Assembly: GCA_029775955.1 (NCBI GenBank)
Contig: JARVJW010000139.1
Location: 1 to 8,783, forward strand
Source: Nitrososphaeria archaeon
GTDB taxonomy: Archaea; Thermoproteota; Nitrososphaeria; Conexivisphaerales; UBA164
Direction of reading: 5' to 3'
Length of the DNA stretch: 8,783 bases
The position numbers and the translations under genes are program-made. Of this stretch, positions 1 through 5,761 are shown piece after piece (position 1 is the first letter of the stretch; each line of letters starts with the position of its first letter). Under the pieces are notes generated by a model, which made no database searches, had not been told where the DNA came from, and saw only the letters and a list, made by a program, of their open reading frames with translations.

Positions 1-82
1 GGTGGCACGAGGGTAAGCTGGGGACACGTGCCTTAATTAATTTATTCATTGGCCGGGAATAATCAATTAATGCAACAAAGCA
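1..82 (+). mobile_element. 3' end of an IS5-type insertion sequence (partial, cut by window edge)
   Basis: This stretch matches the last 88 bases (8619-8706) of the complete element at 7737-8706 almost base for base. The reading frame from position 1 ends at the TAA at 34-36 and gives the same transposase C-terminus (GGTRVSWGHVP here, GGTRVSWTKGHVP in the right copy). The left copy therefore carries a 6-base in-frame deletion, plus a few substitutions. The right terminal inverted repeat CAATTAATGCAACAAAGCA lies at 64-82. The 8 bases after it (83-90, TATTGCTC) would be the target duplication, but the other side is outside the window. Confidence 0.93.
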
Positions 83-91
83 TATTGCTCC

Positions 92-106
92 AAAAAATAT
101 ATATAC
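92..106 (+). promoter_or_regulatory. TATA box of alba
   Basis: An A/T run, AAAAAATATATATAC, is centred near 99. It predicts transcription starting near 125, leaving a leader of about 14 nt that contains the ribosome binding site. The inverted repeat of the left IS copy ends at 82, so the insertion lies directly next to the expected BRE/TATA region. Confidence 0.65.
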
Positions 107-126
107 TATGGAAAAGGGTGTAAGTA

Positions 127-133
127 GGAGTGA
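127..133 (+). promoter_or_regulatory. Shine-Dalgarno site that decides the alba start
   Basis: GGAGTGA is a good match to the archaeal anti-16S motif. It lies 5 bases before the ATG at 139 and overlaps the in-frame GTG at 130. This favours ATG 139 over GTG 130 as the start of alba. Confidence 0.6.
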
Positions 134-138
134 GAAAA

Positions 139-462
139 ATGGCAAGCGAATCTCAACCGGAAAAGGAAGAAAAAAGGGCTTATCCACCAAATAACATATT
201 TATTGGAAAGAAACCAGTAATGGTTTACGCTCTTTCTGCTCAACTTCAGCTCACCCAGTACCCAGAGATTGTTCTCAGGGCGAGGGGCAGATCCATTTCT
301 AGGGCAGTTGATGTAGCAGAAGTATTAGTCCACAGACTTGGACTCGACTCATACGAGGTTGGCCCCATAACAATCGGAACTGAAATTGTAGGAGAAGGCG
401 AGGAAAAGCGCAACGTTTCCACAATTGAAGTAATAGTTCAAAGGAAGAAACAAGGAAAGTAA
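139..462 (+). CDS. alba: DNA/RNA-binding chromatin protein Alba
   Basis: Alba is a small dimeric nucleic-acid-binding protein that coats archaeal DNA and also binds RNA. The 107-residue product has a polar, charged N-terminal tail, then the core: an IFIGKKPVM motif whose Lys pair corresponds to the acetylatable DNA-contacting lysines of Sulfolobus Alba, a RARGRSISRAVDVAE segment (DNA-binding helix region) and the C-terminal STIEVIVQRKK strand. Length is slightly above the usual 90-100 because of the tail. ATG 139 is chosen because GGAGTGA stands 5 bases before it; GTG 130 would add three residues. The gene is monocistronic, with a TATA box at 92-106 and a T-run downstream, and it converges on the deacylase gene. 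Identification is firm from the conserved motifs. Confidence 0.95.
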   Translation: MASESQPEKEEKRAYPPNNIFIGKKPVMVYALSAQLQLTQYPEIVLRARGRSISRAVDVAEVLVHRLGLDSYEVGPITIGTEIVGEGEEKRNVSTIEVIVQRKKQGK

Positions 463-473
463 CCAAAGCCCCT

Positions 474-500
474 CAATTTTTTATAAATTATTTTTAAAAA
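474..500. terminator. T-rich terminator between convergent alba and deacylase genes
   Basis: The 43-base gap between the two stop codons holds a T6 run (477-482) on the plus strand just after alba. It also holds an A5 run (496-500) that reads as T5 on the minus strand just after the deacylase gene. Oligo-T tracts terminate archaeal transcription without needing a hairpin, so this gap probably terminates both genes. Confidence 0.5.
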
Positions 501-505
501 TATCA

Positions 506-970
506 TCAATACGTGCATTTGGTGAATGATGCATTTTGCAAGCTAATTATGTCCTTAACTCTTATTTTAAGTGATGAATCAATTGCCCCTCCACCTGCAT
601 ATACTATTTTTTCTAATGAAATGGCATAATCTATCATTGTCTTGATCATGTTTTTATGCCCGACAGGAGGTAAAGCGCCTACCTTATATCCTGTAATTCT
701 TGCAACTTCTTCCTTTGAGGCAAGTCTTAATTTTCTGGTTCCCAGTTCACGGGCCAGCTTGCCTTGGTCTACCCTTCTATCACCTCTTACTATGACAAGT
801 ACAGCATCACCTTCTGATGTTACAAATAACACCGATTTAACTACGTCACGAACGTCTATGCCTAGCTCCTTGCTGGCTTCATAAGCTCTATATGATTGAC
901 CATGTTTTAATATTGCATATTTAACACCTCTGTTTTTAAGGAAGTCATCCAAGTCAATGTCTGTCAGCAT
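506..970 (-). CDS. YbaK/EbsC (ProX-like) aminoacyl-tRNA deacylase
   Basis: Family members hydrolyse mischarged tRNAs in trans: bacterial YbaK removes Cys from tRNA(Pro), and ProXp-ala removes Ala from tRNA(Pro). The 154-residue product fills the normal family length. K45 in VVKSVLFV aligns with the conserved catalytic Lys, RGDRRVD follows at 62-68, and the GYKVGALPPVGH loop (94-105) is the family's substrate-pocket signature. The reading frame stays open to 1075, but the extra 35 residues are not family-like. The ATG at 970 begins the domain directly, and a TATA-like CTTAAAAT (994-1001) sits about 27 bases upstream, as expected for a leaderless transcript. The exact amino acid edited cannot be told from sequence alone. 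The cysteinyl-tRNA synthetase gene is about 1.2 kb away. Confidence 0.9.
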   Translation of the reverse strand: MLTDIDLDDFLKNRGVKYAILKHGQSYRAYEASKELGIDVRDVVKSVLFVTSEGDAVLVIVRGDRRVDQGKLARELGTRKLRLASKEEVARITGYKVGALPPVGHKNMIKTMIDYAISLEKIVYAGGGAIDSSLKIRVKDIISLQNASFTKCTY

Positions 971-993
971 ACACACTATAGATTCATGAACGA

Positions 994-1001
994 ATTTTAA
1001 G
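994..1001 (-). promoter_or_regulatory. TATA box of the deacylase gene
   Basis: On the minus strand this reads CTTAAAAT, centred about 27 bases before the ATG at 970. The spacing fits a leaderless archaeal mRNA beginning at or next to the start codon. Confidence 0.45.
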
Positions 1002-1075
1002 TTTTTTGAATAACGCAGCTTTCCAGGATGATAAATGCCTTGCTCACTCCAAGAGCCACAAGTCCGAGTGATCAA

Positions 1076-1797
1076 CAGTACCTTTCCAGCTCATGCCATA
1101 CCCATGTGCAGGCATTTAAGAACACAACTCATAAATTTGTTCAGGGAGCCGGTTGAGCTTGAGAAAAATAGTGGTTCTGGAACTCATAGCAGAATGTTAA
1201 TTTAGCTGAGAATTAGATACCTAATAGCAGCTAGATTTATAAGGTCTTTAAGGTAAATGGACTTAAGAAGCTGAAAAAAGAAGGAATGTATTTGAAATCG
1301 AAAATGCAGAATAGCGCACACTAATTGGAGGGCAATAAGGTTGGTTTATGAAAGCATCTTGTCACCACAGTTCACATCTAAATGGCGCTCATATGTGGAT
1401 GTATTAACATAGACCTTAGGCGTAATTAGGCTAATATCAAAAAATAGCAGTTTTTATTATAAAATTGATATAATTTAATGTTTATATTTGATATAATTTA
1501 AATTATAATGTCTTCTTTTTTTACAAAAATTTTATTGTTAATAATTATGCCTAAGGTCTAGTATGTTTATTTGTTACTGTAGGCTAACGCTAGACAAGCA
1601 GCTCAATGCAGACATAAACTTTTACCTAAATATGAAGTTCCCCATGGTTGGTGTGTTAAACAAATCTTGCCTAGCTTGGCACTTCCTGACAGGGGTAAAC
1701 AGATGACTCCCGATAAATTCGTGAGGAAGTTGAATGATATCGTGAAGCTCCGCATAAGATAGGATGCTTACCTGTGCCTAACTAGAATGAAACCTAA
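1076..1797. other. Gene-poor stretch with a MITE-like element and a possible coding relic
   Basis: No intact gene is recognisable here. The centre holds the 151-bp element at 1410-1560. To its right one frame stays open from 1583 to the TAG at 1760-1762 (59 codons, no early ATG) and ends in a protein-like segment, MTPDKFVRKLNDIV (from 1703). To its left are short lysine-rich open pieces, such as GLKKLKKEGMYLKSK at roughly 1257-1300. These could be debris of a transposase or another gene split by the small element, but no family could be assigned. Confidence 0.4.
1410..1560. mobile_element. MITE-like element with 19-bp terminal inverted repeats
   Basis: The left end TAGACCTTAGGCGTAATTA (1410-1428) and the right end (1542-1560) are inverted copies with 18 of 19 bases matching. 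The 113 bases between them are strongly A+T-rich and non-coding, with a 14-base direct repeat TTGATATAATTTAA at 1465-1478 and 1488-1501. Both ends finish in TA, so a TA target duplication of the Tc1/mariner (IS630) type is possible; a longer duplication is not convincing (GTATTAACA against GTATGTTTA, 5 of 9). The size, ends and absence of coding fit a miniature non-autonomous element. The TIRs match neither of the two IS in this window, so its mobilising transposase is unknown. A large cruciform or structured RNA is the alternative. Confidence 0.6.
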
Positions 1798-2079
1798 TTA
1801 ATATTTGTACACTTTTCCATTTATGTATTTTGCTGCAAATTTTAACACACTATCAGGATCTTCAAATGAGCCAAAATAAAGTTGCTCTTTAGCAGGCCAA
1901 GCGCTAAAATCATATATAGCAATGGAATAGCCCCTGATTACCCCTCTGGTAATAAACAGTATTGCTTGTCTGTTTTTATAAATTATGTTAGTTCTAAGGC
2001 CCTCGTCATAATCCAGGGTTTCCACAGCTTTATTTATTTCTTCTTTTAAATGCATAACTTCTTCATAAAATCTGGGCAT
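1798..2079 (-). CDS. Small conserved-looking hypothetical protein
   Basis: This 93-residue protein is not recognised. It has a charged helical N-terminus (residues 1-25, with EEVMHLKEEINKAVETL), two or three probable beta strands (about 30-58, NIIYKNRQAILFITRG and GYSIAIYDFSAW), and a C-terminal helix and basic tail (VLKFAAKYINGKVYKY). There is no signal peptide, membrane segment or metal motif, so it is probably a small soluble alpha/beta protein. The ATG at 2079 is supported by TTATATTA (2101-2108), which is a TATA box on the minus strand about 25 bases upstream. A second ATG at residue 9 is possible. The gene diverges from cysS and may share control with it. Base composition is like its neighbours, and that with its placed promoter is the main argument that it is real. 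Confidence 0.7.
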   Translation of the reverse strand: MPRFYEEVMHLKEEINKAVETLDYDEGLRTNIIYKNRQAILFITRGVIRGYSIAIYDFSAWPAKEQLYFGSFEDPDSVLKFAAKYINGKVYKY

Positions 2080-2100
2080 GACTTTTAAATTGGTTAATGC

Positions 2101-2108
2101 TTATATTA
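2101..2108 (-). promoter_or_regulatory. TATA box of the small divergent gene
   Basis: The minus strand reads TAATATAA, centred about 25 bases before the ATG at 2079, which is leaderless spacing. It lies 6 bases from the oppositely oriented cysS TATA box, so the two promoters share one compact region. Confidence 0.5.
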
Positions 2109-2114
2109 GCTGTG

Positions 2115-2123
2115 CTATAAAAT
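2115..2123 (+). promoter_or_regulatory. TATA box of cysS
   Basis: CTATAAAAT is centred 25 bases before the ATG at 2144, consistent with a leaderless cysS transcript. The A/T run at 2131-2140 is too close to the start to serve as the box. Confidence 0.55.
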
Positions 2124-2143
2124 TGCTGAAATTATATAATTAT

Positions 2144-3289
2144 ATGACTGATAGTGAGGAAAAATTTGAACCCCTTTATAAAAATGAAGTAAGAATATTC
2201 GTTTGTGGACCAACTGTGCAGGATTATATGCACATTGGTCATGCAAGAACATATGTGTTTTTTGACGTGTTGAGGCGATACTTGCTTAGTTCAGGGTACA
2301 ACGTTAAGCTCTTGATAAACGTGACTGATATAGACGAAAGTATTGAGCGCGAAGCTGGGGGTTTGGTGGAAAATTTTATTGAAGAAAAAGTCGATTCCTA
2401 CAAAATGGACATGGAAAATCTTAAAGTGTTTCAGCTTTTTGGGTTTGAAAGGGTTTCAAGATATATACAGATAATGATTAGCCAAATTTCTGAATTGATA
2501 AATAAAGGATATGCCTATCCTACTGAGGAAGCTGTATTTTTTGACACTTCTAAAGTTAACAACTTTGGCAAGCTTGCCCACCTTACCAAAAAAGAACTTG
2601 AGCTAATGCCACTTGAGCTATCTCAAAAGAAGAAGAATTTGCTTGACTTTGCTTTATGGAGAAATCTTCAGAGTAAGAGCAATGTTTACAACAGCCCTTG
2701 GGGAAAAGGGTGGCCGGGATGGCACATACAGGATACAGCTGTCGCAATAAGCATGCTGGGGCCTCAGTATGACATTCATGGTGGAGCTTACGACCTGATA
2801 TACCCACACCATGTGTCTGAGATAGCTCAGGCTGAAGCGTTAAGCGGAAAAAAGCCATATGTTAAGTATTGGGTGTACACGGGATTTGTCACAATAGAAG
2901 GCAAAAAGATGTCCAAGAGCGATGGAAATTGTGTTTATGTTAAGGATGTTCTAAATAAATATGATGCAGATTCTATAAGATTTTATTTGCTTTCTGAGCG
3001 TTATAATAAAAACATAGATTATGATCCTGAATCACTTGAAAGAAGAAGTAACGAGTTAAAGGCAATAAAAGATAAACTTGCAGGAGTTAATTTATCCTAT
3101 AATGCAAAGTCGAAGAGATTTTATAATCAGATTTGTGAAGCTCTGAATGATAATTTTAATACACCTAAATTAATAAAATTAATTGAGGAAGCTATAAACT
3201 ACCCAGGGAAGCTCGACATAACGTTAAGCGAAGCTAAACAGGCTTTAGTTAATACCAGCTCAATTCTAGGTGTGGAATTTGTCAGTTAA
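2144..3289 (+). CDS. cysS: Cysteinyl-tRNA synthetase, short form with a variant zinc site
   Basis: This class I synthetase attaches cysteine to tRNA(Cys) in the cytoplasm. The 381-residue product shows VCGPTV (C21), the HIGH signature at 30-33, SPWGKGWPGWHI, DIHGG (210-214), PHH (221-223) and KMSKS at 255-259. A DALR-like helical part follows (NDNFNTPK), but the protein stops soon after; typical bacterial enzymes have about 460 residues, so most of the C-terminal anticodon region is missing. The canonical zinc ligands are Cys, Cys, His and Glu. Here the first Cys (C21), His (H222) and Glu (E226) are kept, but the motif WHIEC reads WHIQD, placing Asp197 at the second Cys. ATG 2144 is preferred over an upstream in-frame ATG (2078): the family match begins there and the TATA box stands 25 bases before it. 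The end overlaps the next gene by 20 bases. Confidence 0.96.
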   Translation: MTDSEEKFEPLYKNEVRIFVCGPTVQDYMHIGHARTYVFFDVLRRYLLSSGYNVKLLINVTDIDESIEREAGGLVENFIEEKVDSYKMDMENLKVFQLFGFERVSRYIQIMISQISELINKGYAYPTEEAVFFDTSKVNNFGKLAHLTKKELELMPLELSQKKKNLLDFALWRNLQSKSNVYNSPWGKGWPGWHIQDTAVAISMLGPQYDIHGGAYDLIYPHHVSEIAQAEALSGKKPYVKYWVYTGFVTIEGKKMSKSDGNCVYVKDVLNKYDADSIRFYLLSERYNKNIDYDPESLERRSNELKAIKDKLAGVNLSYNAKSKRFYNQICEALNDNFNTPKLIKLIEEAINYPGKLDITLSEAKQALVNTSSILGVEFVS

Positions 3290-4472
3290 CCAGATTTCCC
3301 TTAACGAATTAAATGAGTACGAATGGTGGTCCTACTGGGGCAACCATTTAAAAAACGATTATTTTTATGCAATTAAATCTGATTTTTTTAGGGAGCCTCT
3401 TTTTAACAGAGTTGGATTTTTATCAGGCAATGCAGAATTGCCTTCTGACTTGATTAATTCTGATATGTCATTTTTTGTTCCCATAGCAAAAGGTTATTGG
3501 GATGTCGAAAAGCGCCTTTTAACTGCCGGGTACATTGCGGTTGATCGACTGGACATATACAATTTTAAAAAGCCAATTATAAAAGATGAAAATGGAGTGG
3601 AAATCATAAAAGGGAAAGACATTGATAAATGGATATCTACATATGTCAGGTCATTTGAAGAAGACATCAATCTTATTCCTTACATTAGGGATTCACTAAA
3701 AAGGGCCTTAGCTGATGGAAAAACTTCACTCATAGCAAAAATGGATGGAAATGTATTTTCAGGAGTGGCAGCTGTATATGAAGGTGAAATTTCTGTTGGC
3801 GTATATTGCGTTGGCGTGCTTCCAGAATATAGGCACAGAAAAATAGGAACATCGCTTGTAAATTTTGCATCAACTTTTACTGACAAACCAATTTTTCTCC
3901 AGGCATTTTCTTCTGCAGCATTAGGCAAGTTTTACAAGAAAAGTGGATTTGAGCTAATCTATAGCAAGGAAGTGCTTAAAAAATCAATTTCTAATAAATG
4001 CGGGTCCTGCTTTACAAATTTTTATGTTAAAAGAGATGCTAGGCCAGGCATCTATAATTTAAATCAAATATTTGTTGGTCTAGATGGTTGTATCTCAGCA
4101 AACTTAAATTTTTCAACTAATGAACTGGAAAGCACTAAAGTTATCATAGAGAACACTCGCGGTTATATGCATGTATTGGATGGAAAGGTCAGAGTTAATT
4201 TACAGTATTTGCAGGTTGCGGATATTAGGTTCTTATACCTTGACATACTGCATGAACTGATCCACATATCTCAAAGCATAAAAGGTGAAAATTTATATGA
4301 TACTAGGTTCACTTATTTCAATAGACCTACAGAGATAGAAGCTTATAGATTTGCAATATCTGAAGCACAAAAAATAGGAATGAATACAGCGGAGATAAAA
4401 GAATATCTGAAAGTTGAGTGGGTTTCAGAAGGAGAATTTAATGATTTTTTAAAACTCATGAACCTGAATTGA
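3270..4472 (+). CDS. GNAT acetyltransferase fused to an HExxH zinc-peptidase-like domain
   Basis: Residues are numbered from GTG 3270. Positions 1-105 resemble the degenerate N-terminal half of tandem GNAT proteins (FFREPLFNRVGF, AGYIAVDRLDIYNF). Positions 110-240 are a GNAT fold: the acetyl-CoA loop VLPEYRHRKIGTSLV (183-197, with Lys where the first motif Gly is common) and FYKKSGFE (221-228). Positions 245-400 carry HELIH (328-332) in LDILHELIHISQ, and PTEIEAYRFA (353-362) 21 residues later; the HExxH pair plus a downstream Glu is a gluzincin-like site, reminiscent of ImmA/IrrE-type or SprT-like peptidases. The protein would be a cytosolic two-activity enzyme with unknown substrate. The start overlaps cysS by 20 bases, so it is probably co-transcribed and coupled; TTG 3279, with AGGTG 6 bases upstream, is an alternative start. 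The fold calls are good and the physiological role is unknown. Confidence 0.85.
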   Translation: MWNLSVNQISLNELNEYEWWSYWGNHLKNDYFYAIKSDFFREPLFNRVGFLSGNAELPSDLINSDMSFFVPIAKGYWDVEKRLLTAGYIAVDRLDIYNFKKPIIKDENGVEIIKGKDIDKWISTYVRSFEEDINLIPYIRDSLKRALADGKTSLIAKMDGNVFSGVAAVYEGEISVGVYCVGVLPEYRHRKIGTSLVNFASTFTDKPIFLQAFSSAALGKFYKKSGFELIYSKEVLKKSISNKCGSCFTNFYVKRDARPGIYNLNQIFVGLDGCISANLNFSTNELESTKVIIENTRGYMHVLDGKVRVNLQYLQVADIRFLYLDILHELIHISQSIKGENLYDTRFTYFNRPTEIEAYRFAISEAQKIGMNTAEIKEYLKVEWVSEGEFNDFLKLMNLN

Positions 4473-4681
4473 CATTCTTAACAACTGAAGCCAGTAGTTC
4501 TTTTATGTTCAAAGGTATGTAGTTCATTGCCACTTATGTTTATTTTTCATAGTAAATTAGCTTAAAGCTCATTTAGGCCTTTAGGCAGTTCTGAATTAAA
4601 GTTTCTGATATTTTCTTGCAAAAATTTTTTTGTAAATTTACATGTTAATAGTAAATTTTTGAACTTTGATTATATAATAAA
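4473..4681. other. A+T-rich intergenic region between the fusion gene and tRNA-Arg
   Basis: No gene is visible. A long T-run (4626-4632) and an A/T-only hairpin (AAATTTAC at 4635-4642 with GTAAATTT at 4652-4659) lie downstream of both convergent genes. They may help end transcription from either side, but no specific terminator can be assigned. Confidence 0.4.
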
Positions 4682-4756
4682 CGGGCCCGGTGGGATTCGA
4701 ACCCACGACCTACAGCTTAGGAGGCTGCCGCGCTATCCATGCTGCGCTACGGGCCC
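4682..4756 (-). tRNA. tRNA-Arg (anticodon CCU)
   Basis: Read on the minus strand, a full cloverleaf folds. The acceptor stem GGGCCCG pairs with CGGGCCC, followed by discriminator G at 4682. The D stem is GCGC/GCGC, the anticodon stem GCAGC/GCTGT has the loop CTCCTAA, the variable loop is 5 nt, and the T stem GTGGG/CCCAC encloses TTCGAAT. The anticodon CCT reads the AGG arginine codon. There is no intron, and the 3' CCA is not encoded, as in many archaea; it would be added after transcription. The gene stands alone, with the 842-bp IS inserted 73 bases upstream of its 5' end. Confidence 0.97.
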
Positions 4757-4805
4757 AAACGTACTTTTGATACATTTTTGGGTTTACATAGTTTTTAGGT
4801 GATAT

Positions 4806-4814
4806 GTATTTAAG
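4806..4814 (-). promoter_or_regulatory. Possible TATA box of tRNA-Arg
   Basis: The minus strand reads CTTAAATAC, about 50-58 bases upstream of the mature tRNA. It would start transcription near 4784 and leave a 5' leader for RNase P to remove. The target duplication of the 842-bp IS begins only 6 bases farther upstream. Confidence 0.35.
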
Positions 4815-4829
4815 GGCATCGCAGCCCGA

Positions 4830-5671
4830 TAGCTTGTAGCTCAACTGATGTTAATGCAGCCTGTCCATGGATCCCTTCTGCCCATTTTATATGGACCTGC
4901 TGCACAGCAACAGCTCAGCCTTCTGAAATCGTCTAGAGCTTACGCTGTCACCTTTTGGGTGCAGAGAAGAATATCTCCACCAACCATCTCCTTAGCCCTC
5001 TTCCATCCCTCACGCCCTAACCTGTTAAGGACCTCGCGCTTTCTAGCATAGTGCTGTGTTGGCGTTCTCCCTCAGTTTTAGGGCAGGCTCTATGCCCAAT
5101 GAATCTAGCAGGTTGAAGTTCCTCTTTGATTTGTAGGCCTATGTTCCCTTTCTTCCTTACTCCTTTACGAGGGGCATGAATTTGGTATCGCCTGTCCTTT
5201 AAGAGGTGATCCTGAACCCGATCATCCTGCCATTATTTACAGCTTGATGAACTTCCTCCTCTCCCTCCTCCGCATCTGCTCTATGTGCTCTGTTGCTGAT
5301 ATTCCGTTGCAATTAACTATTGTCGTTGGTAACTCTTCTTCATTTGTAGCTATCAACTCTAACTTCACCATTGACAGTATCATTATTTGAGCGCATTCGC
5401 TACATGGGTTTGATGTATTCAGTGAGTGACTTGGTGATTTCCTGATGTCAAGGCCAACCTTGAGTTACGACAGGAATTCGATATACGAATCTGGGTACAC
5501 GAACCTCCCTTGTTGCTGTTCATCCCCTGTAGTTCCTCCTTCTAGGAGTCCAGGATCATGCTTCCATTTCCACCTATACTTAGTTATAGTCGTGCCAGGG
5601 CATGATATTACAGGCACTATAAATCAAGACAAAAATAATAGACAAAAAATGTCAAGTTGGGCTACAAGCTA
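4830..5671 (-). mobile_element. Decayed 842-bp IS5-type insertion sequence with intact ends
   Basis: The ends TAGCTTGTAGCTCAAC (4830-4845) and its inverted partner (5656-5671) match in 15 of 16 bases. They are flanked by perfect 9-bp direct repeats, GCAGCCCGA at 4821-4829 and 5672-5680, which is the target-site duplication. The interior, read on the minus strand, is a multiply broken DDE transposase. Short length, simple TIRs and the RWLVE-FFSA motif fit the IS5 superfamily; a 9-bp duplication is known there for the IS903 group, while 8 bp is usual for ISH1-like archaeal members. The element has no relation in its ends to the 970-bp IS. Confidence 0.92.
4850..5600 (-). pseudogene. IS5-family transposase remnant (many frameshifts and stops)
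   Basis: Pieces in three frames join into one transposase. In order they are ITKYRWKWK, RFVYPDSYIEFLS, LKVGLDI, SLTEYIKPM, LPTTIVNCNGISAT, RRRERRKFIKL, RMIGFRITS, TKFMPLVKE, AYKSKRNFNLLDSLGIEPA, LKLRENANT, REVLNRLGREGWKRAKE and RWLVEIFFSAPKR. Two catalytic acids are gone: the first Asp (expected VVDSTGIS) is Asn at 5312-5314 (IVNCNGIS), and the second falls in a deletion that leaves AYKS instead of GDGAYDS. The Glu in RWLVEIFFS survives. At least half a dozen stops or frame changes rule out function. The 4848-5051 and 5445-5672 plus-strand open frames are antisense shadows of this remnant. Confidence 0.88.
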
Positions 5672-5730
5672 GCAGCCCGAGTCAACTTTGAAAATATTAT
5701 CTAAATCGCTTTTAATTTTTTATGAACAGA

Positions 5731-5740
5731 TTTATAAATA
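5731..5740 (+). promoter_or_regulatory. TATA box of the reductase-nuclease operon
   Basis: TTTATAAATA is centred 26 bases before the TTG at 5762, ideal for a leaderless start there. It lies 51 bases from the end of the 842-bp IS target duplication, so the promoter is outside the element. Confidence 0.6.
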
Positions 5741-5761
5741 AATGTGCTATTCGTTATCACA

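Noticed and set aside
642..884. Plus-strand open frame over the deacylase gene
   Set aside because: It lies wholly antisense to a well-supported family member and has no protein-like motifs.
971..1075. 35-residue N-terminal extension of the deacylase
   Set aside because: It is not family-like, and a TATA-like box inside it places transcription at ATG 970.
1349..1408. 19-residue His-rich peptide (MKASCHHSSHLNG...)
   Set aside because: Too short, no promoter or ribosome site, and next to apparent debris.
4480..4540. Short minus-strand frame encoding MNYIPLNIKELLASVVKNV
   Set aside because: It has only 23 codons, overlaps the end of the fusion gene and has no clear promoter or ribosome site.
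4635..4659. A/T-only hairpin as a specific terminator or regulatory RNA
   Set aside because: The stem has one G-C pair at most and such palindromes are expected by chance in DNA this A+T-rich.
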